DNA of 64,000 nucleotides. It comes from Thiothrix sp. UBA5583 (GTDB taxonomy: Bacteria > Pseudomonadota > Gammaproteobacteria > Thiotrichales > Thiotrichaceae). The number at the start of each line of letters is the position of its first letter. Position 1 is the stretch's first letter. The DNA lies in the NCBI GenBank assembly GCA_002425225.1, contig DILV01000026.1, positions 242,695 through 306,694 on the forward strand, written 5' to 3'. This document shows, in pieces, positions 19,781 through 27,868 of this stretch. The notes under the pieces are model-generated. The model had not been told where the DNA came from. It made no database searches and was given only the letters and a program-made list of their open reading frames with translations. A program made the position numbers and the translations under genes.

Positions 19781-21352
19781 CTATGAGGCTAGCCCACCCC
19801 GGTAGAGCAAGGCAAACAGCACCAGTACGATACCCGCCACTAGCAAACCTTGGTTGATGCGCTGCCCACGGCGCATTTCCCTGCGCAGCTCTTCCAGTTG
19901 TTGCGATTCCCACTGCATCTTGAGCTTGTGCTGAGCAGTTTGTTGCATGATGTCGTGCAGCATGTTGGGCATGTAGGGCAGGTTTTCGAGGAATTTCGGC
20001 AGGTTGACTTTCGCTCCGTGGAACAGGGCGCGGACACCGACCTGCTCATCCATCCAGCGTTCAATGAAGGGTTTGGCGGTAGACCACAAATCCAGATCGG
20101 GGTAAAGCTGCCGCCCTAGTCCTTCAATATTCAGTAAGGTCTTTTGCAGCAGCACCAGTTGCGGTTGCACTTCCATATTGAAACGGCGGGCGGTCTGGAA
20201 CAGGCGTAGCAGGAAATGTCCAAAGGAAATGTCCTTGATCGGCAGGTTCAGGATCGGCTCGCACACCGAACGGATTGCAGATTCAAATTCATCCACACGG
20301 GTAGCAGGCGGAACCCAGCCGGATTCAACGTGCAATTCTGCGACCCGTTTGTAGTCGCGGTTGAAAAAGGCGTAGAAGTTTTCTGCCAGATAGCGTTTGT
20401 CGGCAGGGGCAAGCGTGCCAACGATGCCGAAATCCACCGCCATGTATTGCGGCTCATTGGGGTTTTTCGGGTCAACGAAAATATTACCGGGGTGCATGTC
20501 CGCATGGAAAAAATTGTGGCGGAACACTTGCGTGAAAAACACTTCGACACCCAATTCGCCCAAGCGTTTGAAGTTGACGCCGAGTGCCTGCAAGCGGGGA
20601 ATGTCACCGACCGGGATGCCGTAAATCCGCTCCATCACCATCACGTTGGGGTGGGTGTAATCCCAGTAGATTTCCGGCACGTACAGGGTTGGGTTGCCCT
20701 CGAAATTGCGGCGGATCTGACTGGCATTGGCGGCTTCGCGCACCAAATCCAGTTCGTCGAAAATGGTCTTTTCGTATTCGGCAACCACCTCCACCGGGCG
20801 CAGGCGGCGGGCTTCCTTCCAATAGCGTTGTACCAGACTTGCCATCAGATACATTAGCTCCACATCCTGTCGGATGGTTTTTTCGATACCGGGGCGCAGC
20901 ACTTTCACCACCACATCCTTGCCATTCCACAGTTGCGCGGCGTGAACTTGGGCGATGGAGGCAGAGGCCATCGGGTCGGTTTCAAAGTGCTTGAATACTT
21001 CCGTGACCGGTTTGCCATAGGCTTTTTCGATCATGTGCCGCGCTTGCTGGCTGGAAAAAGGCGGTACGCGGTCTTGCAGGCGGGTCAGTTCGTTGGCGAT
21101 GTCGTCTGGCAATAAGTCGCGGCGGGTCGACAGCATTTGCCCGAACTTGATGAAAATCGGCCCCAGATCTTCGAGGGCGCGGCGGATGCGTTCTCCGCGA
21201 GGACGGGTTTCTTGCTTGCCCCAGTTCCACGGTGACAGGTGATAGATGAAACTGAGCGGGCGCAGGAACGGGATGTGAAAGACGAGTTCGTCCAGCCCGT
21301 GGCGGATGAAGACACGGTTGATCGTCCACAGACGCAGGATATTTTTTACCAC
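19781..21352 (-). CDS. ubiB: UbiB protein kinase-like ATPase for ubiquinone synthesis
   Basis: 523 residues of the ABC1/ADCK family. The KxGQ element (IKFGQMLSTR), the Ala-rich loop (ASASIAQVH), the catalytic HADMHPGN and the VDFGIVG metal motif are all present, with two hydrophobic spans at the C-terminus. UbiB supports CoQ biosynthesis at the inner membrane. The start is a GTG at 21352 overlapping the DUF2058 stop by seven bases; no better ATG is seen, so translation is probably coupled. No ubiE or ubiJ lies next to it, unlike the usual cluster. Confidence 0.94.
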   Translation of the reverse strand: MVKNILRLWTINRVFIRHGLDELVFHIPFLRPLSFIYHLSPWNWGKQETRPRGERIRRALEDLGPIFIKFGQMLSTRRDLLPDDIANELTRLQDRVPPFSSQQARHMIEKAYGKPVTEVFKHFETDPMASASIAQVHAAQLWNGKDVVVKVLRPGIEKTIRQDVELMYLMASLVQRYWKEARRLRPVEVVAEYEKTIFDELDLVREAANASQIRRNFEGNPTLYVPEIYWDYTHPNVMVMERIYGIPVGDIPRLQALGVNFKRLGELGVEVFFTQVFRHNFFHADMHPGNIFVDPKNPNEPQYMAVDFGIVGTLAPADKRYLAENFYAFFNRDYKRVAELHVESGWVPPATRVDEFESAIRSVCEPILNLPIKDISFGHFLLRLFQTARRFNMEVQPQLVLLQKTLLNIEGLGRQLYPDLDLWSTAKPFIERWMDEQVGVRALFHGAKVNLPKFLENLPYMPNMLHDIMQQTAQHKLKMQWESQQLEELRREMRRGQRINQGLLVAGIVLVLFALLYRGGLAS

Positions 21353-21909
21353 ATCAAATCATCCGGGATTTGGTAATCGGCATAAGGATCGTCTTCTACC
21401 GTTGTCTGTTGGCTGCTGCCGGTATTTTGCACCAGGATGATGGCGGTATCCCGTTGGGCAATTTTTTCGGCAACCTGTTTGGGAACGAGTTCGTAGCCGT
21501 CACCGAATTTGACCAGCGCAATCACGCCATAAGCCAGTTGGTCTTGAAGTTTGGTGGTGAGGTAGATTTTTTTGACCTTGCTGCCATCGGCAAACTGGTA
21601 GGCGATGTCGCCCCGGTTGCGGTCAATGCGGTTCATCTCGATCAGTTGTTTGATCTGCGCCTGAATGGCTTTCTTTTCGGCTTGTTCGCGCTGCTGGCGG
21701 TTGAGTTCGCGTGAGCGATCGGCCTGTTCCTGACGGGCTTTTTCTGCCAGCAATTTGGCTTCATCCACGATCACTTCGCCGCTTTTTTTCGCCTGTTTCT
21801 GTGCCTTGGCCGTTTTTTGGTGGGCTTGCTTGCGCTGATCCTGTTCGGCTTTTTGCGCCTTGGACTGGTCGATCAGGCCAGCCTTGAGGAGTTGGTCTTT
21901 GAGTGACAT
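21346..21909 (-). CDS. DUF2058 protein (YaiL-like)
   Basis: 187 residues. The N-terminal half is a highly charged helix rich in Lys, Gln and Glu (residues 15-90), followed by a compact domain with NRGDIAYQFADGSKVKKIYL, the DUF2058 signature. E. coli YaiL belongs to this family; it is thought to act around nucleoid or ribosome processes but is not characterised. Its coupling to ubiB may be only transcriptional. Confidence 0.82.
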   Translation of the reverse strand: MSLKDQLLKAGLIDQSKAQKAEQDQRKQAHQKTAKAQKQAKKSGEVIVDEAKLLAEKARQEQADRSRELNRQQREQAEKKAIQAQIKQLIEMNRIDRNRGDIAYQFADGSKVKKIYLTTKLQDQLAYGVIALVKFGDGYELVPKQVAEKIAQRDTAIILVQNTGSSQQTTVEDDPYADYQIPDDLMW

Positions 21910-22026
21910 GGGAGAAGTCCGTCCGGTTGCTGTTACGCGGGGGAGTATATCACCACTTGTTTCATGCCCCCATAGCAGGCTTTAGCTCGGCTGCCTTCAA
22001 GTGAACAGATGCGCAACTGTGGGTGA

Positions 22027-22917
22027 CTACACGGCTGCCCACAGTGCAAATTGCTGCTCGCTCAGGTACAGCAACTCACACAGTGTCTGTAATCGTGCCA
22101 AATCCTTGGGTTTGCGTTGCAAGTCCAGCGGAATATCCGGTACTTCACAATGGATGCCGGTCAGTTGCCGTGCCAATCGCACGCTGGTCTGATGTTCATT
22201 GACCAGTTCCTGTAAGCGTTTCGCCCCACGGGTTTTCATCTGCCCGATTTCGGGAATGCGTGACAACAAAATTTCGGTTGTACTGAATTTTTGCAATAGC
22301 CGCGCTGCTGTTGCCATGCCGATACCGGGGATGCCGGGAATGTTGTCCGCTACATCGCCTGCCAATGCCAACTGGTCGGGAATCTGTTCAGGCCATACCC
22401 CGAATTCCTTTTTCACCCCGCCGGGCGGTAGCGGTTTGCGCTTGCCGTAATCCCACCAAATGTCGTGTTCGCCTACCAGTTGCGCCAGATCCTTGTCGCC
22501 GCTGATGATCATGCAAGTGTTACCGTTTGCCCGCTGCTGTTTTGCCCATGTGCCGATGATGTCGTCAGCTTCAAAGTGGTGGCTGGCGGCTTGCACAATG
22601 CCAAGGGCATCCAGAAAGTCGCGGCAAAGCTGAAACTGGTATTTCAGCTCCTCAGGGGCGGGGCTGCGGTTGGCTTTGTAGGCGGGGTAAATGTCTTTAC
22701 GTTGTGAAGTATGCAAACTGGTGTCAAAAGCAAAGCCAATCTGCTGCGGTTGCTCGGTTTGCAGCAAATTGTAAAGGAAGCGCAGGAAGCCGATGACGGC
22801 ATTGACCGGATGCTCTTCCCTATCCAGCGGTATCTGACCGCGCACAAACCAAGGGCGAAACACGTAAATACTGGCATCAATCAGCCAAACGGTGTGGACA
22901 GGCATGGACATTTTCAA
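22027..22917 (-). CDS. 5'-3' exonuclease / flap endonuclease (PolA-N-like)
   Basis: 296 residues, a stand-alone homologue of the PolA 5' nuclease domain. The early aspartate (LIDASIYVF), the acidic cluster EADDIIGTWA and SGDKDLAQLV, and the helix-three-turn-helix DNA-binding segment NIPGIPGIGMATA are all intact, so it should be active on flapped or nicked DNA with two metal ions. It is longer than E. coli ExoIX. It is monocistronic; 21910-22026 upstream of the DUF2058 gene carries no recognisable signal. Confidence 0.88.
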   Translation of the reverse strand: MKMSMPVHTVWLIDASIYVFRPWFVRGQIPLDREEHPVNAVIGFLRFLYNLLQTEQPQQIGFAFDTSLHTSQRKDIYPAYKANRSPAPEELKYQFQLCRDFLDALGIVQAASHHFEADDIIGTWAKQQRANGNTCMIISGDKDLAQLVGEHDIWWDYGKRKPLPPGGVKKEFGVWPEQIPDQLALAGDVADNIPGIPGIGMATAARLLQKFSTTEILLSRIPEIGQMKTRGAKRLQELVNEHQTSVRLARQLTGIHCEVPDIPLDLQRKPKDLARLQTLCELLYLSEQQFALWAAV

Positions 22918-23018
22918 GCGCCGATAAAATTATGAACTATAAACAGGGGAGTCTGAAAATGCACGGACAAGTATTTTGTGGAAAAATGGGCTGGAGCTTT
23001 TTGATGGAAGGAGTGGCT

Positions 23019-23609
23019 ATGCTGAATTTACGTGCGGCTGGAAATTGGCTATTGGCGGTATCCTGTGTATTCCTGCTGGTGGCTTGCGATGACAAGCAGA
23101 CTGCGACCTCAAAACCGGCAGGCAAGCCGCTGGAAATATTGTCAGTTGCAGGTATTGGCCCGATTAATGCGCAAACTCCGTTCAATCTGCATGAGCTAAC
23201 TACTGCGTTTCAGGGTTTTAATGTCGACCAGCGACTGAATTATTCCGAAGGTGAAAAATACCCCGTCATCAGGGTCAGCAAAGACTTGAAACCTCTGCTT
23301 ACCATCAACCCGGATGTCAAACACGAAAAAATTTATTCGGTCATGGTGCATGACAACCGTATCGGCAATGGCCTCGGGCATAGTATTGGTGTGAAATTCG
23401 TGGATATTTATGCCTACGGTCAAACCGAAGCATGTGCCGCTGGTGCAGAAGAGCTTTCTGGTAAAGTGCTGTGTTACGCCCCCCAGACCGGCAATATCCT
23501 GTATCTGTTCGGCGGAGCCTGGAATGGGCCTAGCGGTTCAGTCCCCCCCAAGGATGTGCTGGCAGACTGGCAACTGGAAGCGATTATCTGGAAACCGTTG
23601 GCGAAATGA
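23019..23609 (+). CDS. DUF1131-like lipoprotein
   Basis: 196 residues starting at ATG 23019, chosen because GGAAGGAG lies five bases upstream; the frame is open from 22932. The leader ends in a lipobox (LLVAC), giving a lipid-modified cysteine. The mature part contains GIGPINAQTPFNLHEL and a C-terminal GAWNGPSGSVPP segment, which resemble the DUF1131 family (E. coli YfeY, an RpoE-regulated outer-membrane lipoprotein). Family assignment is from memory of that pattern. Two cysteines in the mature region (near EACAAG and VLCYA) could form a disulfide. Single-gene unit between divergent and convergent neighbours. Confidence 0.65.
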   Translation: MLNLRAAGNWLLAVSCVFLLVACDDKQTATSKPAGKPLEILSVAGIGPINAQTPFNLHELTTAFQGFNVDQRLNYSEGEKYPVIRVSKDLKPLLTINPDVKHEKIYSVMVHDNRIGNGLGHSIGVKFVDIYAYGQTEACAAGAEELSGKVLCYAPQTGNILYLFGGAWNGPSGSVPPKDVLADWQLEAIIWKPLAK

Positions 23610-23624
23610 TTGCCTGACTGATTG

Positions 23625-23652
23625 CACCCTTCGCCCTTGCGGGAGAAGGGTG
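23625..23652. repeat. REP-like palindrome
   Basis: CACCCTTC and GAAGGGTG are a perfect 8-bp inverted repeat around 12 bases, between convergent genes. The form (CCCTTCxCCCTTGCGGGAGAAGGG) is that of a dispersed palindromic unit; it may also end transcription. Confidence 0.5.
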
Positions 23653-23663
23653 AGGATAAAATA

Positions 23664-23930
23664 TTAAACTGGCTTGAAGTTTTCGATCGTGCTGGCACCT
23701 TCACCAAAGAAAAACTTGTTCATTTCCTCTTCCAGAAATTTGCGGTGCTGCGGATTAATCGGGCTGAGGCGGTATTCGTTGATCAGCATGGTCTGCTGGC
23801 GTAGCCATTTGCCCCAGGCTTCCTTGGAAACATTTTCATAAATACGTACACCCAGTGTACCGGGGTAGGTTGGGCGTTCCAGCCCTTCTGCTTCGCGCCC
23901 CAGATGGACGCAGTTAACCATGCGAGTCAT
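23664..23930 (-). CDS. yggX: Fe(II)-trafficking / oxidative damage protection protein YggX
   Basis: 88 residues with the full YggX pattern: MVNCVHLG at the start including the conserved Cys, then PTYPGTLGVRIYENVSKEAW and KWLRQQTMLINEYRL. YggX protects iron-sulfur enzymes from oxidation. The gene follows mutY by nine bases, the standard gammaproteobacterial order, and MutY is itself an iron-sulfur protein. Confidence 0.95.
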   Translation of the reverse strand: MTRMVNCVHLGREAEGLERPTYPGTLGVRIYENVSKEAWGKWLRQQTMLINEYRLSPINPQHRKFLEEEMNKFFFGEGASTIENFKPV

Positions 23931-23939
23931 GTCATCTCC

Positions 23940-24992
23940 TCAAATTGCTTGCGGTGTCCGCTGGAAAAACTGGCGAATCGCGGCTGACAACCCACCAGTC
24001 AATACTGTGTCTGCTTTATACCAGAGCCAGCCGTCACCTTCCATTATCCACGCAGGGGACGTGTCGAAATCAACCAACAAGGGCTGCAAGTACAGGCGGT
24101 AATGGGAAAACGTGTGGGTCAGTACCGGCAAGCGGGTGGCAATGACCTGCGCCTGCCCGCGCTCAAGCAGCCAGTTAGCCATGCCATTTTCATCGGCAAA
24201 CTCGGGAAAGCTCCACAGTCCACCCCAGATACCGGTTGGGGGGCGTTTCTGGAGCAGAATTTCACCTGCCGTATTGCGCAATAGCAGGGCAATGGCAGTT
24301 TTTTCCGGCAAGTCCTTGCTGGGACGCTTGCCGGGATAGTCCTGTGGGTTGCCTTGGCGGAATGCGGCACAGCCCTGCTGTAACGGGCACAGCAAACAGG
24401 CTGGTTTGCTGCGGGTACAGAGGGTTGCTCCCATATCCATCATCGCTTGGGTGTAAGCGGCATTGCGGTTGCTGGGTAAATGCTGTTCAGCGTACTGCCA
24501 CAATTGTTGCAGGGTATGCGCTGTACCTGCCCAGCCTGCTACTGCATGGAAGCGTGCCAGTACGCGCTTGACGTTACCATCCAGGATGGCGTGCGCTTGC
24601 CCGTGGCTGAGGGAGAGGATGGCAGCCGCAGTGGAGCGCCCAATGCCGGGCAGGGTTTGCATACGCTCGATGTCGGTGGGGAATGTGCCTGCATACTGGT
24701 CGCACACGGTTTGTGCGGTTTTGTGCAGGTTGCGGGCGCGACTGTAATAGCCAAGACCTTCCCAGTGTTGCAAAACTTCGTCCAGCGGGGCGTTTGCCAG
24801 TGTCAGCACATCCGGGAAACGTTGCATGAAACGCTGGTAATAGGGAATGACGGTAGCAACTTGGGTCTGTTGCAGCATGATTTCCGACACCCATACACGG
24901 TAGGATGAAGGCTCGTGTTGCCAGGGCAAATCCTTGCGTCCATGCTGGTCATGCCATTTCAACACTTGGTCAGCGAAATTGTCTTCTACCAT
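23940..24992 (-). CDS. mutY: A/G-specific adenine glycosylase MutY
   Basis: 350 residues. The catalytic glutamate segment SEIMLQQTQVATVI, the helix-hairpin-helix LPGIGRSTAAA with ILDGNVKRVLARF, and the iron-sulfur cluster cysteines (C-x6-C-x2-C-x5-C, ending CLLCPLQQGC) are present. A NUDIX-like C-terminal domain that recognises 8-oxoG follows. It removes adenine paired with 8-oxoguanine. First gene of the yggX operon. Confidence 0.96.
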   Translation of the reverse strand: MVEDNFADQVLKWHDQHGRKDLPWQHEPSSYRVWVSEIMLQQTQVATVIPYYQRFMQRFPDVLTLANAPLDEVLQHWEGLGYYSRARNLHKTAQTVCDQYAGTFPTDIERMQTLPGIGRSTAAAILSLSHGQAHAILDGNVKRVLARFHAVAGWAGTAHTLQQLWQYAEQHLPSNRNAAYTQAMMDMGATLCTRSKPACLLCPLQQGCAAFRQGNPQDYPGKRPSKDLPEKTAIALLLRNTAGEILLQKRPPTGIWGGLWSFPEFADENGMANWLLERGQAQVIATRLPVLTHTFSHYRLYLQPLLVDFDTSPAWIMEGDGWLWYKADTVLTGGLSAAIRQFFQRTPQAI

Positions 24993-25046
24993 TGTTATCT
25001 TGCTGCAAACGCTTTACCATTGCGGGCTTGTAGCCTATCCCAGTAC

Positions 25047-25120
25047 GCGGGTGTAGTTCAATGGTAGAACGGTAGCTTCCCAAGCTGCATACGTGGGTTC
25101 GATTCCCATCACCCGCTCCA
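25047..25120 (+). tRNA. tRNA-Gly (anticodon CCC)
   Basis: 74 nt with encoded CCA. Acceptor GCGGGTG pairs with CACCCGC; the D arm is GTTCAATGGTAGAAC; the anticodon stem GTAGC/GCTGC holds the loop TTCCCAA, giving anticodon CCC; the T loop is TTCGATT. The 3' end is the likely integration target of the adjacent element. Confidence 0.96.
25102..25120 (+). other. Candidate attL in the tRNA-Gly 3' end
   Basis: ATTCCCATCACCCGCTCCA here matches ATTCACATCACCCTCCA at 38794-38810 except for one substitution and a two-base deletion. The integrase gene starts 230 bases downstream, the normal arrangement for tRNA-targeted tyrosine recombinases. Confidence 0.5.
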
Positions 25121-25231
25121 CGTCATAATTTCCAGCCTTATATATACCGCCACACTGTCACTAAGTGGCTGATAAATATCAGGCATTCACTCCACTATCG
25201 TCTACCGTGCAACACCCAAAGCGCACAGCTT

Positions 25232-25310
25232 ACCGGGTATGAAAGCGGGTAGAATTTTTGTTGCAGCCATTCCGGGCGGCTTTTTGCGGGTATGGAAAGC
25301 GGGTATAGTG
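25232..25310. repeat. Left-end arm-type repeats
   Basis: Two copies of GGGTAT-N6-7-CGGGTA occur at 25232-25255 and 25286-25310, just upstream of the integrase gene. The same motif occurs once at 38715-38740. Location at both ends suggests integrase or excisionase arm binding sites. The remaining part of 25121-25349 shows no gene. Confidence 0.55.
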
Positions 25311-25349
25311 ACCTGAATCCATTGATAGCAAAAGGAGTTCGATAGCGAA

Positions 25350-26585
25350 ATGGCAGGCAAAACCGTTATATTGCTGACCGACTTGGAAGCCAAAAACGCA
25401 GAGGTGAAAGCAGCCGTTTACCGCATCAAGGACATGCCGGGGCTGTATCTGGAAATCAACCCAAACGGCTCGAAAATCTGGCGGCTACGTTACCGCAACC
25501 CGCAGACCAAAAAAGAGACCATGTTCACCATTGGCAGCTTCCCGGATGTGAAGTGCGCAGAAGCCCGCCACGCAGCCGAAGAAGCCAAGGCACTGGTGAG
25601 GCAGGGCATAGACCCCAACACCAAAAAGCAACGCGACCGGCTGAGAGGCAGCGGCAAAACCTTTCAGGAAGTGGCGCTCGAATGGCACGAAAACCAGTTA
25701 GGCCGCTGGAAAAAAAGCAACGCTGCACAGGTGCTGCGCTCACTGGAGCAGGACGTTTTCCCCCACATTGGCAACCACTCCATTGATGATCTGGAAGCAC
25801 CCGACATCCTAGCGGTGCTGCGCAGGGTAGAAGGACGCGGAACCCTGCCACAAGCCGAAAAGGTGCGCCAGCGTGTCAATGCCGTGTTTCGGTTCGCCGT
25901 GATAGCCGGTTACATCAAGGGAAACCCGTTACCCGAAAACATGCGCGGCGTTCTCAAAGCGTACAAAAAACAGCATTTCAACGCACTGACCGTCCAAGAG
26001 TTGCCCGCCTTCCTGCACGATCTGGCTGCATACCGCTCGGAAGTGCTGCGCAGGGCGGTACAGTTCACCCTGTTGACCTTTGCCCGCACGGGTTCGGTAA
26101 GGCTGGCAGAATGGCAGGAGATCGACTGGGAAAGTGCCGTGTGGAACATTCCGGCAGAACACATGAAAATGGAACAGCCGCACATCATCCCGCTATCGCG
26201 GCAAGCACTGAAACTGCTGGAAGAACTGCGACCTTTCACCGGGGATTCCCGCCTGATTTTCTACACCTCCCGGCGTGACAAGCCCATTAGTGAAAACGCC
26301 ATGCTGCAAGTTATCCGGCGTATCGGCTGGAGTGATGACACCACCATTCACGGCTTCCGTGCCATCGCATCCAGCACCCTGAAAGACAACGGCTTCCGAC
26401 ATGAAGTTGTGGAAAAACAGCTTGCCCATACCGGGCGCGACAAGATAGCCAACGCCTATGACTACATGGCGCGGTATATGGACGAACGCAAAAACCTGAT
26501 GCAATGGTGGGCTGATTTTCTCGATGAGCAACAACATGGGCGCTGCAAAGTCATCATCGGCAACTTTGCGCAGAGCAGGGCATGA
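25350..26585 (+). CDS. int: P4-type tyrosine integrase
   Basis: 411 residues. The N-terminal DUF4102 arm-binding domain (LTDLEAKNAEVKAAVYRIKD ... GLYLEINPNGSKIWRLRY) is followed by the SAM-like core-binding domain and the catalytic domain, with the first Arg in the FARTGSVRLAEW segment, H-x-x-R as HGFR, then LAHTGRD and the nucleophile tyrosine in the YDYMARYMDER segment. P4-type integrases use tRNA 3' ends, in agreement with the adjacent tRNA-Gly. AGGAG lies upstream of ATG 25350. Likely catalyses integration of the element that ends near 38810. Confidence 0.95.
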   Translation: MAGKTVILLTDLEAKNAEVKAAVYRIKDMPGLYLEINPNGSKIWRLRYRNPQTKKETMFTIGSFPDVKCAEARHAAEEAKALVRQGIDPNTKKQRDRLRGSGKTFQEVALEWHENQLGRWKKSNAAQVLRSLEQDVFPHIGNHSIDDLEAPDILAVLRRVEGRGTLPQAEKVRQRVNAVFRFAVIAGYIKGNPLPENMRGVLKAYKKQHFNALTVQELPAFLHDLAAYRSEVLRRAVQFTLLTFARTGSVRLAEWQEIDWESAVWNIPAEHMKMEQPHIIPLSRQALKLLEELRPFTGDSRLIFYTSRRDKPISENAMLQVIRRIGWSDDTTIHGFRAIASSTLKDNGFRHEVVEKQLAHTGRDKIANAYDYMARYMDERKNLMQWWADFLDEQQHGRCKVIIGNFAQSRA

Positions 26586-26633
26586 ACCTGCTACACTGAC
26601 CAGATACAACACCGGGCAACCGGGAAACCTTGC

Positions 26634-27194
26634 ATGAATGAGCGAGTCCGACACATGAGCGACACACCCAAGAAAACCCTGACACTGACCCGCAAGCCAG
26701 CCAGCACCAGCACTGCACCCGCTGGCGGTCTCACCCAACGCGGCGGCAAGCGCATCATCAGGCGCGAAGACCTGCCCAACGTCCAGCGACCGGGGCAGGG
26801 CAAACCCAAACCACCCGCCAACAAGACCAAACCCAAGAAACCACCACGCAAGCCGCAGCCAAAAAAGCAGGTAACACCACCCTCTGAACTCAAAAAGCGC
26901 GAACTAAACGACCGTCTCAACGGCTTCAAGGTCTGGCGCGAATACCTGCCCCTTTCCATCGGTATCGACAAGGAACTGTTCAAGCTGGTGAATGACGAGC
27001 ATTTCCCCGGCGCATCAAAGAAGGTTGTCCAACGTCTGCTGAAAATGCACACCCTGCACGGTCTCTACCTGCAAGCCATCGCGCGGGGTGGCGACCGCTA
27101 CCACCTCAACGGCGAACCCGATGGAACCATAACCAACTACCAGCAGCAACTTGCCGCCGAAACCCTCACCAAACGCCAGCAGGTGAAGACTTGA
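26634..27194 (+). CDS. ProQ/FinO-domain RNA chaperone
   Basis: 186 residues (ATG 26655 is a possible later start). The N-terminal 85 residues are rich in Lys, Pro and Gln and contain KKTLTLTRKP, a short peptide also common in ProQ-like proteins. The ProQ/FinO domain covers about 85-175, with KVWREYLPLSIGIDKELF and FPGASKKVVQRLLKMHT. Such proteins bind 3' hairpins and tails of structured RNAs; FinO represses plasmid transfer through an antisense RNA. In this element it may act on the hairpin-rich RNA around 32613-32850 or on host RNAs; both are inference. Confidence 0.85.
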   Translation: MNERVRHMSDTPKKTLTLTRKPASTSTAPAGGLTQRGGKRIIRREDLPNVQRPGQGKPKPPANKTKPKKPPRKPQPKKQVTPPSELKKRELNDRLNGFKVWREYLPLSIGIDKELFKLVNDEHFPGASKKVVQRLLKMHTLHGLYLQAIARGGDRYHLNGEPDGTITNYQQQLAAETLTKRQQVKT

Positions 27195-27223
27195 AAGCCG
27201 TCTGTTATGGCATATAATGCCAT
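27191..27223 (+). promoter_or_regulatory. Promoter and palindromic operator of the toxin-antitoxin operon
   Basis: TTGAAA and a perfect TATAAT are 16 bases apart. The -10 box lies inside the perfect palindrome ATGGCAT-ATA-ATGCCAT (27207-27223). A repressor on this palindrome would block the promoter, as expected for autoregulated toxin-antitoxin loci. The predicted transcript start falls at about the toxin ATG. Confidence 0.65.
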
Positions 27224-27224
27224 G

Positions 27225-27506
27225 ATGAAAGCAGTTAAATTACTCGACAGCAAACACGCCTTTGATGATGGCGCTATTCAGCAACTGGTTATATGGGAAC
27301 TACCGGAACCAGTGCTAGGCAGTCAGCACCGTTACAAATACCGGCTTTACTACGGCAAGGGTGGGGAACGTATCGTCGGGTATGACAATGAACGCGGCAA
27401 AGGCGACCACAAGCATATTCGTGGTGAGCAGTACGCCTACACCTTCACCGGCATTGATGATCTGGTAAGGGATTTCTTACAGGACTTGAAAGAGGCGCGG
27501 CAATGA
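27225..27506 (+). CDS. tumE: TumE-family toxin (DUF6516)
   Basis: About 93 residues. The core RYKYRLYYGKGGERIVGYDN and the segment GKGDHKHIRG match the TumE/DUF6516 toxin family as I know it; the conserved D-N-E-R-G-K-G-D-H-K-H could form the active site of a nuclease-like fold. The ATG codons at 27222 and 27225 lie just after the -10 box, so the mRNA may be leaderless; the frame also opens at 27207 inside the promoter palindrome, which is unlikely to be used. The stop overlaps the antitoxin start. Confidence 0.8.
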   Translation: MKAVKLLDSKHAFDDGAIQQLVIWELPEPVLGSQHRYKYRLYYGKGGERIVGYDNERGKGDHKHIRGEQYAYTFTGIDDLVRDFLQDLKEARQ

Positions 27507-27868
27507 ACGACAAAACACTAATGGTCTACATCGGCAGTGCAGAAGATGCACTAAAAGATTTTCTGGAAGTATGGAAAAGCGGTAAACCTGCAAACCCCGT
27601 AAACCGTCTGAGCTTTGAAAGCATGGCCGGATTCATGCGGGCATTCACCCCCAAACGCTGGGAACTACTGGAAGTCCTGAAACGTAACAGTGGTCAAAGT
27701 ATCAACCAGCTCGCCCAACTGCTGGGGCGTGATTACAAAAACGTACACACCGACATTCAAACACTGGTGGAACTGGGCATCGTTGAAAAAGACAAGTCCG
27801 GGCTGGTTTCTGTGCCTTGGGATGAAATCGAAACCCATGTAAAGCTGGGTATCGGCATGGCGGCATAA
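27503..27868 (+). CDS. tumA: TumA-family HTH antitoxin
   Basis: 121 residues with a winged helix: SMAGFMRAFTPKRWELLEVL, then INQLAQLLGRDYKNVHTDIQ as the recognition region and VPWDEIETHVKL at the end. This is the TumA pattern that follows TumE. It starts with ATGA overlapping the toxin stop and probably binds the 27207-27223 palindrome with the toxin. Order is toxin first, antitoxin second, as in other TumE/TumA loci. Confidence 0.82.
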   Translation: MNDKTLMVYIGSAEDALKDFLEVWKSGKPANPVNRLSFESMAGFMRAFTPKRWELLEVLKRNSGQSINQLAQLLGRDYKNVHTDIQTLVELGIVEKDKSGLVSVPWDEIETHVKLGIGMAA

